Shown here in pieces: positions 20,323-31,755 of a stretch of 64,000 nucleotides of DNA. Source of the stretch: Stenopsyche tienmushanensis (lineage: Eukaryota > Arthropoda > Insecta > Trichoptera > Stenopsychidae); NCBI GenBank assembly GCA_008973525.1, contig WACJ01000423.1, positions 62,001-126,000 of the forward strand, written 5' to 3'. Position 1 is the stretch's first letter. Each line of letters opens with the position of its first letter. Under the pieces are notes generated by a model. That model had not been told where the DNA came from. It saw nothing but the letters and a program-made list of their open reading frames with translations, and made no database searches. The translations under genes were made by a program, and so were the position numbers.

Positions 20323-23300
20323 GTAAGCCGATTGAAAATTTTCACACGAGACACTCCACAAGCCAATATGTACATACATCAAAAACCGATTTAAAAAATA
20401 CACATCCACAACAAAATTATTTAAATTTCATTGAATTTATATTTTTATCGTTTTTGCATATAAAAAATAAAATGAAGTGTTTTTCAAAAAAAAAAAAAAA
20501 ATTAATTTTACAAAATTATTTCAAATTAATTTCTACGCAATCTTAAAATATATTCATTGTTAAAATATGTGCCATGCTTAAATAATGTTTAAAAATTTTT
20601 TTTATAATAAATCAGATTTTACGCAATGGATTGGTCTATTTGCAATGAATATGCATTGCATCCCGGCGCACATCCATTGAGTAATTCATACGCAACGCGC
20701 GCTTAAATATTATAAAATCATGAATTAAATTTGCAAACTAATTAAATTCCGATTAAATACAATGATTGAACGTTTTCCCATTTATAAACGAGTGTTTCCC
20801 CATTTGTATAATGTGCGGAAAATTCGATTCGATCACTCGAGGACGAGATCAGGACGTAGACGCAGCCTTCGCGGAAATCTTCGGGAGCGATTTCCTCCTA
20901 AAAGGATCGTCTCGGGTCATCTAACAGATGTTTGCTGAATAATTCTGCGTACAATTCGAGTGAATCAAATTTATATGCGCGGCCGAAGAATGGCCATTCC
21001 GATACGTGAACTGTTTTACGGTATTCCGCAGACGCTGTGCACTCGACTTACGAAATGATTCGCAATAAATTCATGCATGGAATTAAAATTCCATGCCAAT
21101 TTTCCCAACATTGTTTTATTACCCCCGAGGATTCGGCCGTGTAATTCCTATCGGAGCCGCGGCAAATTATCGAGGTAATAGGCGTCCGATACTTCTGATA
21201 ATTCAGAGAATCATCCGCGGGTCGTGCATGGAAATGTGTGAAAAAATACGGCAAAAAACAATATAAAAACATGTGTGTATATGAATAAATGAGCGAATTT
21301 GCATAATTTATGTAGCCTATTAAAATGTGCCGTGTTCGATGCATGCGAATGAATATAATTGTGTAACGTCTGCGAAATTTTTGCAACTTAAAAATGGTGA
21401 TATTGTGATCTAAAAAGCATCAAAGAAAAATTATTGAGGGCTCTTTTAGTGTTCGTTTTTGGCTTTATCAAGTCTTCGTTTTTGTCATATTTTTTTAGGA
21501 AAATTTACGGCACAAATAGTGATAAATATTGTTTCATTCACAAAAAATTACGACACACTTCCACTCATGCACGCCGAACGGTATTATCGTCGATTTATCG
21601 CGATAAGTACTCAATGCATATTTTGTCCATAAAAAATCTGATTTATACGCGTTTGAGGCGAAAATTTGCGTCGGTGGCTTAAGTCGACTTTACTATGCCG
21701 TTTATGGCTCTATTCGGTTCAAAGAACCGCCTCTCGATCTCTCGAACTTCGACTCGAGATTCCCGTGGCACTAAATTAAATGTATCTCCCAGATGAAAAC
21801 GAGGATACAGCCGCGAGATCCGGAATCGGCAATATTTCTCTCCTCCGTCCGGAGAACCGCTTCGTTTTGCTGCGGATTTTCGAGCAAACAAAGCGTCTCT
21901 ATCGCGAAATCTCGATAATAAACTCCCTTCGCTATTCACAATAAGAAAATCAATAAATCCAATAATTATTTCATCCGGCCGTTGTGCCCGCTCGTGTGCA
22001 CCGCGTGGGCGTCGCCCATGAACCCGGCCCTGTGCTGGACCACTGCGCTCACATCCGCATCGCATCCGCGGACTGAAGATGCATGCAGAAGACGATGCGA
22101 ATGTTACGAAACGGCGATCGAGCGTCGGGGAGCGACTGGTCCATTGTTAGCGACCCTTATCTTGCGAGGCACCGGGTGACAACCTTTTCAACGTGTAGTG
22201 CCAAAAATGCGTTCCGTTTTTATATAGGCGCATAAAAACAATTTAAATCAACCATATATGCCTCATCTGAATCAATTACAATCATTGATTATGAGTTCAG
22301 GACGAGTTTGAATTGCCATTGTCCTGAATTTGACTTGTTTCTATTTAGAAGCTATTATTTATGCGAAAATTGTATGCATACAGACGGCAAAATCAATCAG
22401 AATTAACTGTAACAAATACTGTTTAAAAGCGCACAACAAAAAAACATCATAAAACTTAGATCCCTCATTTATTTGACAGCTTTTATTAACAAAAGTTTAA
22501 AAACGGCACATATTTTTGGCATTGTCGATATTGAGCGCATGCATAAATTCTCTCCGCAAGGTCGCTATCATTTCGCGATTCAATCGCATTTGAATAACCC
22601 GAATTTCAGCCGAGCTTTGAATACCAAATTTCTGCAAAAATGACATTCGGGAACCGGTTCGTGATTCAAGCGTTCAATAAAGACCATCAATTTCATCCAG
22701 ATTTGCGTCCGAATCATGGATGATCTATAAACGGACCACGGCGACGATCATTTATCATCATGCTAATGCATGAATCAATATTTTTTCCATAATGCTACGT
22801 ACGCTTTTAGCGAATATAACGGTTCATTGCATAAGAAATTCACGCAAAAAACGCTCAAAAAGCAAAATGAATCTCGAATTTATACTCTCGTGAACCCATT
22901 GTCTTTCATTCGGTTTCGGTAATCCATATAAGACAAATAGGACGTTGTAGATTTAGTACAAATCCGGACGGCGTTTGATGTTTCTCGTTTCCACGATTGT
23001 CTTAAAAAGCGCTTGTGTAAATAATCGGCCGGCCAGTGAGAGGTTATTGACTGTTTGTCTTCGCTTTTTATACCGGGTCCATTTCCGTAGAAAATCGACT
23101 CGAAATTTGTTATAAAAAATAATAAAATGCCAAACAAACCCGAACGGAGCTTTGTCTGGATCTGTGCAACCATTTGGATACACGGAAAAATGCTCTTGGA
23201 TCGCTGGTTTTCGATGCGCGATTGCGGAGGGGTTGCATCCCTTGTTTTTGCCGTCGCAAAAACAGCATGATGAGGGAAACTGTAATATAATTACGACGGC

Positions 23301-23372
23301 AAGTTCGCATCAAAACATTTTGATTCATCATCCGGATTATCGCAATGGTGTGCGATTGATATGCATCGATTA
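20323..23372. other. proposed intron 1, first part; no gene
   Basis: Begins at the donor GTAAGC. Mostly AT-rich, with a poly-A run at 20489 and a GC-richer patch at 21680-22180. The patch's open frames on both strands (longest 128 codons) have no motif I recognise and fit chance for that composition. Confidence 0.5.
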
Positions 23373-23557
23373 GGAGGACCCGAAAGAATTCGCGTATTCT
23401 GTAAAAGTTGTTAAAACTTCCCGGATTTTAAGCAAAAATTTGTCTGCTCTGCCAATTCACTATAAATATCTTTGTGTGTTTTACTACCTTTTTTGGCAAG
23501 TTCTAAAAAAAGAGTTTATTTTCGTCAATATGTCGAATACTTTCGGGTTGCCATTCC
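23373..23557. mobile_element. D-family MITE
   Basis: About 185 bp with inverted ends. The left reads GGACCCGAAAGAATTCGCGT and the right, read inward, CAACCCGAAAGTATTCGACA. It follows a TA. It is non-coding. The end motif is that of the D-family mariner (compare 31461, 39728, 50417, 57768), so it was probably mobilised by that family. Confidence 0.65.
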
Positions 23558-24699
23558 AAATTTTAAATACGATTGTCTATATTATTCAGATCATCCTGTA
23601 TTAAATATATATATATATATATTTAATGGTTGAACATGAAACTGAAAACATGTTCGTGATCTATTTCAGTCTATTTATCGGAGAGTGAAATGTTATGGCA
23701 CGATGCACAGATCTCCCATAAAGTTCTCGTGTTGCACTCTCCGATCTGATCATGGAATTATTGCCGTGGTCTATTTACACCGAATGGTTATCGTCCAGCT
23801 CTGGATGCAGACGGGTGTGGGAGGATCCGAAGTACTGGACTATTGTTGATGCAACCCATTATGTGATCACTATAAAAATATATTTGGGAACACTCGTGGC
23901 ACAGGAAGGCGTAACGCAGAGTGTCAATAAGAGGAACAAGTGAAATTTATGGACGATGGGGGAGCTGCAAGACGTAGGCAGATATATTGAAATTTAAAAT
24001 TAATGTATCAATCGAAAGGTGGCTCCGAGGCGATGCCAAAGTTACCATAACTCATATAATAAGCAGCGTTCGTATACATCCGATGCATATCGCATTACAA
24101 TGGATGCTGGAGGCGACTCTGAGAGCGCTCATCTCATCTCGATAAGAATAAAAAAGAAGCACAATGTTGAGTTGAAAGCGAGAGTCCACTTGTTAGCAAC
24201 GTCGATCGCCCATGCCTGCTCATTCCTTTCTATTTTTACCGTCTTTGATGCCTTAAATATTCAAAATATTTTCTCCCCATTATCCCATTGATATCATCTG
24301 GACTTAAATGGACGAAGATTGATGATTGGACAAATCGATCCGGCGATCAAACGCGTTTTGACGGCCGTCTAACTTCTTGCGGCGCCCAATGGGTTAACGC
24401 ACGATTTGTCTTCTGATCCATGCGCCTCATTTATTGATGAGCATTTTCGCTTTCATCCAAGCTTGCTTCCATTTCTATGGATAAATCCATTCCAAGAACA
24501 TTTGAAGACGATAAAATTTACGGTACACATTTGTCCGATGTTAACGCACCCGTCAAAAATCGAATTAGCGGAGTGCAACGGTCGTTACTCCCTAGGCTCA
24601 AAGAATGCTTGACCAACCAAGAGTCCATGATACTTCATCGACAATCAATTAGCGAGCGATGTTAACCCTTTGGCATCGGGTAGACGCTTTTGCAAAGGT
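23558..24699. other. no gene; TA run
   Basis: Contains an ATTAAATATATATATATATA palindromic run at 23603-23627. No supported coding region. Confidence 0.55.
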
Positions 24700-24860
24700 T
24701 TTCTTACTTCAGTGTGAGCATTCTGGGCACTTATCTCGTCCACAACTTCTTATAACCAAATTTTTCCGACACAATATCACCGAGGAGACTTCGATAAATG
24801 CCAGGAAATTCTTCGTGGAGGTCGTCAAGCGTCCCACGGCGGTCATTTCGCTTTGAATTG
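24700..24860 (-). pseudogene. mariner linker fragment
   Basis: Minus strand of the SETMAR-like family: degenerate ...TLDDLHEEFPGIYRSLLGDI-equivalent sequence (CTTCGTGGAGGTCGTCAAGC on the plus strand), ending with the CLKKLGYK-type block. It aligns to the 12890-13030 part of the better copy. Confidence 0.7.
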
Positions 24861-25129
24861 CTTAACCATCCATCGCTTGCTCCGGTTTTAGCTGCAAGTT
24901 TACAAACATAAAATGAATGCTCTAGGAAAATAAATTCAGCTCCAATGAAGTGATTGACGGAATAAAGTCGAATTTTGCTTAAAAGTTGTTAACAATAGTG
25001 GCGCCAACTTATATGTCATCCTACGAACTTATTGAACGATGTGTTAAAAATATATATATATATATATGTAAAATATCATGTAATTAATTGATAGAGATAC
25101 ATTGTCATATAACACACAGAATTGCTCAC
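24861..25129. other. mariner-end-like motif and TA tract
   Basis: The motif CATCCTACGAACTTATTGAA (25020-25039) resembles motifs at 1972, 13595 and 56567. The TA tract at 25049-25069 is shared with the 2.2-kb copy of the neighbouring repeat. Confidence 0.45.
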
Positions 25130-25339
25130 TGTCCGAGTTTCACTTTGACATTTATTTTCGCGATTTTTGTGTAAATTTTTTAAATGAAATTCGGTTGTAA
25201 ATAATTTTATTTTTGTTATGCCTGTATATAGATGAGCACTTACGCTTTTGATTTAAGTCGAATTTATTTTAATAAAGGTCCGTTTTATTTATTTTTTATT
25301 GTGTGCAAAACGTACAAAAGTGTCCGAGTTTAACTTTGA
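25130..25339 (+). repeat. TGTCCGAG repeat, copy 2
   Basis: A 210-bp unit with the same 19-bp terminal direct repeats (25130-25148 and 25321-25339). Its interior closely matches copy 1 (ATTTTATTTTTGTTATGCCT, GTCGAATTTATTTTAATAAA, GTGCAAAACGTA). As in copy 1, a mariner N-terminal fragment follows within 70 bp. Confidence 0.82.
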
Positions 25340-25403
25340 GCAACAGTGCAATAAAAACCGTTTATAAATACGATTATTTTTCATATTTATTCTCATCTCG
25401 TGA

Positions 25404-25600
25404 TTTTTTCGTGACATGTTGTCAACTCATCACATCACTACCATAAACTTCCACGAGCTTCCGATGGATATTCGCTGCGGTATTTGTCTGCAAAGTCAAA
25501 AAGACGGATGACGGCGCTAATCTCGCACGGATGGGAGATGGCTGGAGCGCGCGACGACCCTTCCATCGGAAGAATTTGCTGTGACTAAACAAATAGACCA
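25404..25600 (-). pseudogene. mariner HTH fragment
   Basis: Minus strand: SSDGRVVARSSHL-like start, then FFDFADKYRSEYPSEARGSL-type HTH, and VMS.QHVTK. It stops where the linker should begin. SETMAR-like family. Confidence 0.75.
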
Positions 25601-28156
25601 TTAGAGTTTCCCCTACATGCCATTATTTACAATAACTTGTTTCCAAAAGGTTAAAGACATATAAGCTTAATCCATAAAAGACGCATATTTAAGTTCTTAA
25701 TTTGCCAACTCGTTAACAACTACATAAATCCCGGCTAAATAGGTGCTAAATCCAAATGCAAACATTCGGCTCTAATGACAACGGTTCTTCGACAAATTGA
25801 TCGTCATTTGCAGTGTGGTAGCCCATGACCTGCCCAACAGCGAGTCGTCGTCGTTCATCAGTCTGTCATGGGTCAATCTGCCGCGCGAGAGACAATAGTG
25901 TCTCGAGTACGTGAGGTCGCATTTGACCCACAAATCTAGAAATTTCCAAAAAAAGCCCACCATTAGGCGGCAGAACCCAGACCAAAAAAATGCTAATATC
26001 TCAGTCGTTCCACAAAAGAGACACTTCAGACTATTCAGCAGATGCTTCGCATACTAGCATTAGCATTCAGGGGAGACGCGCCGGTCAGAATACGTCCACA
26101 CATTCTGATGTGTCCACTTCTGATTTCTATGACATGCGGATCTGAGCCACATCAGCGTCTTCCACGTCTGATCTTAAAATAGCTCACAAAGAAAAATGAA
26201 TTTTTACACCCATAATTAAGCCGCGACCGCCATTGCGACATTCAACGGTCGAAGATTCATACAGCATAAGGTCAATACGTCTTGAAAGTCAAGAAATACG
26301 AAATTATGCTCGAAAAATCAAGGACGACTCAATCTTGATATGGTCTACTAAATAGCCATTTAGTATACACGGGTAGCATGACTTTCGTGCCCGCCTACAG
26401 TTTATATGTAAATATGCAAATGATACCATTGTCACTCGATGGGCGATAAGTTCGATGAACAAACCGTGCTATGATCGAATTGATTCATATTTTGACATTG
26501 AATCAATACATTATGTACGGGAATCTCAAGAATTCTCGTCGCCTCCCCGCACGTTTTAATGTGTTAAGATCATCGAACATTTTGTCAAAAATATCCGCCT
26601 TTTAATCCGAATTTCATTTTGGATCGCCATCTAATTTTTATACTTATTGATTATTTGAACCATAAATTAATGTCGCTCTAATAAAAACATCGGTCATATG
26701 ACGGTTAACACAAGTCTTGAGCTATCGGGCTGACGATAACACATGAATAGACGGAATACCAGATAGACATGCCCGCAAATATCTATAATCATTCGCATAA
26801 TCACATTGTATTGTTTTTTTGCGACCCTATTTTCGATTTTGCATGTATTCAAGCGCACATTTTTTTTATGGTAATCATATGAGGTAATTGCTGGATGTGC
26901 CCGTTTGATTATACAAGTACAATCCGATCGGAAAGTATCGATTCTGTTCGAAAATTGAGCGTGTGAAATTTTCGCATCCCGCATTCCGAATGCGTCCGAG
27001 ATCTGACCGTCGATAAATAAATAGGATCCTTTTGGGTTTGTTGACCCAGTCTGGGTCAACATTAGTCCGTATTACAACCTGAGGACATATGACATGGTCG
27101 TGTTAACACTGCACAGAGATGGCAACTCTTAATGCACAATCTAAACGCATCAAATATATTGAGCACATTGTCAATGTTTAATTATTCTATTCGCATGCGG
27201 GCAAATATTCTCACGAAGTCCTGGTCGTGATGTGAGATGATAACCAAGTTCTAATTTTAGGAAGTCTTTCTCTGCGTGAAATCATTTATGCTAATAAATA
27301 CGACATGTATTTGCTGCTAAAATGTGTGCATATCGTATGCATTTTTAGCATTGGATGCTTGAAGCTCGAAATCGACGCGGAATTGCATCGCTTTTTTGCG
27401 CCAATCTGCTTTTAAAATTATGTATTTGCTGTTAAACCCGTTGAGCTTGTTGATTTTTCTTTGTCATATTCCCGAGTGAGTAGGGTTCTGGAGAGCGGTG
27501 CAGCTTTTGAAAGCTCTTACACGTTGCACAACAATGGTTCTTGTGAATCACACGTCAGCTCATGACAGCACAATGGACGTAAAATATATCAACCCTCTGC
27601 CCGCGGAGTTAATTTCGTCCCGGGACTAATAATTTGTTGTCGAATCGAACGATTCTAGTGGTTCAAATTATTAGCGACTCGTCGATGCGGCCATCAATCA
27701 AGCGCTTAACAAATCAATTATTTAACCATTTAACATTTTTTCGACCATCGAATGCCCCATAGGACATAGGACAAAAGGCTCTGGATAGTTTATGTATAGG
27801 GAGTTTTTCTCCGTATCATCGTGTCATCGCTTCGAATCAACCCGGACATTCACACGAGTCGTGCAGTCCTCTTTGACTACAATTCTTGTCATTTACATAA
27901 TATCTATATATGCCAAGATGAGATGTAATTAATAACACTTCTCGAGACTTAAATGCGGCTTTTAAATTCGACGAGCAATTAGGAATTAAATCACAGCTTA
28001 AGATCCACAGACTGATGACAAGTAAATCCTCATGAAGGCACTGTGCGAATCAATGCATCTTTGATTTTAAAGCCTATCGGCACCGTAGTTTTTGCGATTT
28101 TATTAACGCCGTATACAAAATGTCTTCTCGAGAAAAATGTATTTAAATTTTTTTAA
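25601..28156. other. intron, no gene
   Basis: No supported coding sequence or named repeat other than the palindrome at 27040-27060. Confidence 0.5.
27040..27060. repeat. perfect 10+1+10 palindrome
   Basis: GTTGACCCAG, a single T, then CTGGGTCAAC. Same geometry and same central base as the palindrome at 216-236, with a different sequence. Confidence 0.8.
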
Positions 28157-28457
28157 GGGGTATTCTATAGGTAAGTCTAGAATTTTGAAAAATCCCAACA
28201 GAATAATTTTATTTTTGCCCTGAAAAAAAAAAACTTTTTTAAACAGTCGCCATTTTATGAAAACAAAATTATTATTTTTTCTATGAGGTAGGAACTATAG
28301 CAACATTTTTACTAATTAAGAATCTTTTTAATTTTTTAAATTTTAGATGATTAAAAGGGTTAAAATTGTGTCAACCAAGACACACCTTTTTTGGTCTTTA
28401 TACTTTAATAATCGGAATTTCTTCAACAAAATAATAGAAGACATTTTTAGACACCCC
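28157..28457. mobile_element. A-family repeat, copy 2, TTAA-flanked MITE
   Basis: A 301-bp copy bounded by TTAA on both sides (28153-28156 and 28458-28461). The ends read inward GGGGTATTCTATAGG and GGGGTGTCTAAAAATG. It is internally deleted relative to the 6-kb and 52-kb copies. TTAA duplications are the mark of piggyBac-type insertion, so it may be a piggyBac-mobilised MITE. The start sequence is not the usual piggyBac one. Confidence 0.6.
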
Positions 28458-28461
28458 TTAA

Positions 28462-30454
28462 TTTGTAATCTGCATGATCACTACTTATGCGTCTTTGTAT
28501 AAAATTCAGCAATTGGATTTGATATCAATTGGCTTGGCTGGATGTGTAATATCTATAAATTCGTCGGGGTCAATATATTATCGAATGAGCGCGAATGACT
28601 TCAGATGCTGATTTTTTGCCCACTGCCATTGGCAAGATAATTAAATTAATAAAAAAAACGCTGTTTGTATTTAGGATATATAAAAATCGCGTACCTGTTT
28701 AGGTTTGTGTACTCTTTTAATAATGGATGATTGACGCTATAAATTGAACTTTGACACTTGACAAAGCCTCTGAGGTTTTGCTGAGTGGCTAATTTATTTC
28801 GCCAGGCTTATGACGATCGTTCGTGAATGGATCGTCCGCACAATGAAAATCATCATCATCATTTCAAAATGAGCGTATTGGGGATTTCACAATTTAAAAT
28901 TGGTTTTGAATTAATGGACACTCGATGTAATTGTGCTTTTTAGGCTTCTTAATGTCGTCGAAATGATGTCTAAATCGATTTTTATCGACATCCTTGAATT
29001 GGATTATCGATTGATATTATGTCTGCTTGTAGTCTGCTTCGCCAAAAATCTGACTCATAATCTCAGTCGGTTGCAAAGGCGATAATTCTTTGTGTGTCAC
29101 AGGCAGTTTTTAAGGTCAACGTCATCTAAGAAGGCGACAAGATTTATTGACTGCACGGAATCCAGCCTCAAAGTGTTGGCAAAATAGATTCTCGGAATAA
29201 AAAAGCATGATGTTGAGCTTTGTTGTTGAGTTGGATTGAAACTCGAACCCTATAATTAAATAAATCGCCGGAATTAGTCACAGAATTGATTCGTCATAAT
29301 GTTCGCATCTCGGCGAATTGATGTTAATTTATGCCGTCTCGCTGAAGTTGATGTAGGCTTGATGTGATTTTTATCATCAGTAGATGATTGCCGCTTTATG
29401 TTAATGGATCATCATTGTATTAAATCGTAGAAAAATATCATATGAAAAACATATCCATCTAGCATTGGCGCACCAAATGGAGCAATGGTCGAGTTCTTCC
29501 ATAACGAAGCCTTGTCATATAAAATGGAGTACTTTGAATCTTCGATGCCATTTCTGGCATGCCATTAGCATTCATGGTATGTAGTTGCAGAACGAAAAAT
29601 AGACCTGATCAGAGAAGCATCGATCTGCTTGTACAACCGCTACCTTCCCATGCTTGTAGGATTACTTGACCTGTCCATATTCTTCAAATGGCAATGTCAC
29701 TCAGCGGCCTCCGGCGAAGATGATGCTCCGACTATAATGCCGGATCAGTTATTTTTTAGAATTTAAGACGATCAATCGATGATAATTGGATTGAATTGCG
29801 CCATGGATGCGATCAAACCGCGCCGCCACCTTCAGCGAAACCATAAAAATATCCTCACATTTCAGCATATTTGGATCGCTTGGATCTCTGAATAGGCTTC
29901 GAGCACATCAAGGAATTTCCAATAGAATTAATATTACTAAAATGCTGGATTTACTGCTAGATTTTTTATAAAACACTCAAAGAATCCAAATTGATCATCT
30001 TCGAGACATGATTTTATTACATACGAAATCAAGTTAAAGTTCATCCAGTTTTCCTGGAATTAACACGCAGCAAATTCTTGAAAAGTTAAGATCTAAACAG
30101 AATCAAATTGTGAATCGTCAGCGTGATATCGATTTATTGATCATTTTAAACCGCTCAGAACTTATATTTTAACGCAAATTTATTACTTTTTATAAGTCAA
30201 AATTATACTTCAAATATTCAAGTAGCATAATCATAAAAAATATCCGTGGATTTATATCAATTTGGACGTTTTATGTGCTAAAACGTATTAATGGATTTGC
30301 TAAGGAAATCGAATTAAAAGACATCGACGCGCGATATATGAAACCTGAGGAAAAAATTAAATTGCAATCAATCATTATAAATTCTAAATACATCTTAATG
30401 GCGTATGCAATTATTGCATCAGCTTTGCATCCTTATGCTATAAAATTGCATCCT
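28462..30454. other. intron, no gene
   Basis: Nothing recognised. Confidence 0.5.
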
Positions 30455-30526
30455 TACTAATGTATATTTTTTTATTGCAGGTAAGCATCTTTAAGGCGTT
30501 CGAGTATCATTAATTGCGGTAAGCTT
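30455..30526 (+). promoter_or_regulatory. candidate recursive splice site with RS-exon
   Basis: In order: TTACTAATG (branch-point-like, 30454-30462), the pyrimidine tract TATATTTTTTTATTGCAG ending at 30480, then GTAAGC directly at 30481. This is a zero-length junction of 3' and 5' splice sites. At 30519 a second donor follows (GCG then GTAAGC), defining a 38-nt RS-exon at 30481-30518. Recursive splice sites in long insect introns have this form, with a 3' site abutting GTAAG. It would let the ~40-kb intron be removed in steps. The orientation agrees with the promoter (19.9 kb) and the exon at 60.5 kb. Sequence features are seen directly; use in splicing is inferred. Confidence 0.65.
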
Positions 30527-31111
30527 TTGTATGTATGATAATAGTCATCATTTTGCATAAAGGCTGCATTGACACAAATACGCTTGCGAAATTACGCTTA
30601 GATTTTTAAAAGGTTCGAGATCGCTGATATGCCCTTAAACGATTTTCATTATAAGAAATGGATGCATTCAGGCCGGGATGCTTTTTCTTGGCATTATTAT
30701 ACAATGCGCATTTAATGTCATTGACTTTCCCCTGGGATACTAATCCTGTTCAACGACTCCATCCATCGACGTTCGCCATGGAATTATTTCGCCCAAATAC
30801 CATGAAGCTTTTAGAAGGACATCGCCAAGTCATCAATCATCGTTCGCAACGGATGCACGATAACCTTTTGCGTATCACAACATATTAATTGAGGACGTAT
30901 CATTCCGTTGGTGTAATTACCTTTCCAAGAATTGCGGAACATAGCCGATTTTTTATAGGAAATTAGAAAAACGCAATTTTGGATCATTACGATGATGCAT
31001 AATGAAAAAATGCTGCGTTATGGCATATTGAGAATCGATTCAAATCGAATCGCGTGATTGCAGATCAAAGTCGAGCTGTGTTTTAATAATATTTTTTTGG
31101 GGCGTGTAATA

Positions 31112-31432
31112 TGAGGGCCATCCAGAAAGTAAGGTTACAATATTAGTCGCGGCACCGACTTTTGTATGCCAGTGTCATAGACCTTCGCCAACAGCTCTTT
31201 TTGGATTTTGTGAAAAGCTCTTGTGCAAAATGATTCTTGGCAACCATCTCGGACATAACTTCTTGCATTCAAGTTTTTTCGATTCTATATTACCAAGGAT
31301 ACTTGCCAGGAAATTATTCGTGATGGTCTTCAAGTGTCACATGATATTCATTTCCCATTTATTCTTCAATTTCTTGCACAAGTTCGTCAGAAAACACTGA
31401 TCATCTCTGGATATTTGGGGCGGTATTGTCGG
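31112..31432 (-). pseudogene. SETMAR-like mariner fragment with 3' TIR
   Basis: The left end TGAGGGCCATCCAGAAAGTA follows a TA (31110-31111) and matches the TIR of the 12831 element. Minus-strand remains of the linker (..KIEE..., TLEDHHE-, GNIESKKLECKKL-type) run to about 31400. There the family switches abruptly. The catalytic domain is absent. Confidence 0.75.
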
Positions 31433-31460
31433 TTTTTTTGAACAATGCAAAAATTTATAT

Positions 31461-31755
31461 CAGGGGAACCCAAAAATATTCCCACATTTAGTGGAAAAAA
31501 AGTTAATTTACTTATTAATAACGATTATTTTATATGCAACATTTATAAAATATAGATCCCTTTATTATTCAACATATCTTCGCATCGCTTTGGCAGTCCT
31601 CCGATCCTTTTTTCATAAAAACTTTCCGGATTAGAAGAAAAAAACGATTTTAAAAGCATTTCTACTTCAGCTGCGTTTTTTAATTGATTTCTTCCAGGCT
31701 GCTTGAAAAGGCGGAGATTCGTTGGGGCGAGGTCCTGTGAATAAGAAGGATGCTT
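31461..31755 (-). pseudogene. D-family mariner C-terminal end
   Basis: Read on the minus strand: HPSYSQDLAPTNLRLFKQ (third catalytic Asp in the YSPDLAP block), then AAEVEMLLKSFFSSNPESFY and EKRIGGLPKRCEDMLNNKGI. It ends YIL and a stop at 31543-31545. About 80 bp further is the terminal motif GGGGAACCCAAAAATATTCC. This is a standard mariner C-terminus. It identifies the AACCCAAAAATATTCGCG ends elsewhere in the window as mariner ends. Confidence 0.85.

Noticed and set aside
21679..22065. 128-codon minus-strand frame
   Set aside because: Rich in Arg and Gly from CpG-rich DNA, no recognised domain, and other frames of the patch are also open.
28160..28176. AG followed by GTAAGT, a possible second recursive splice site
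   Set aside because: It lies inside the A-family MITE and has no pyrimidine tract or branch point before it.
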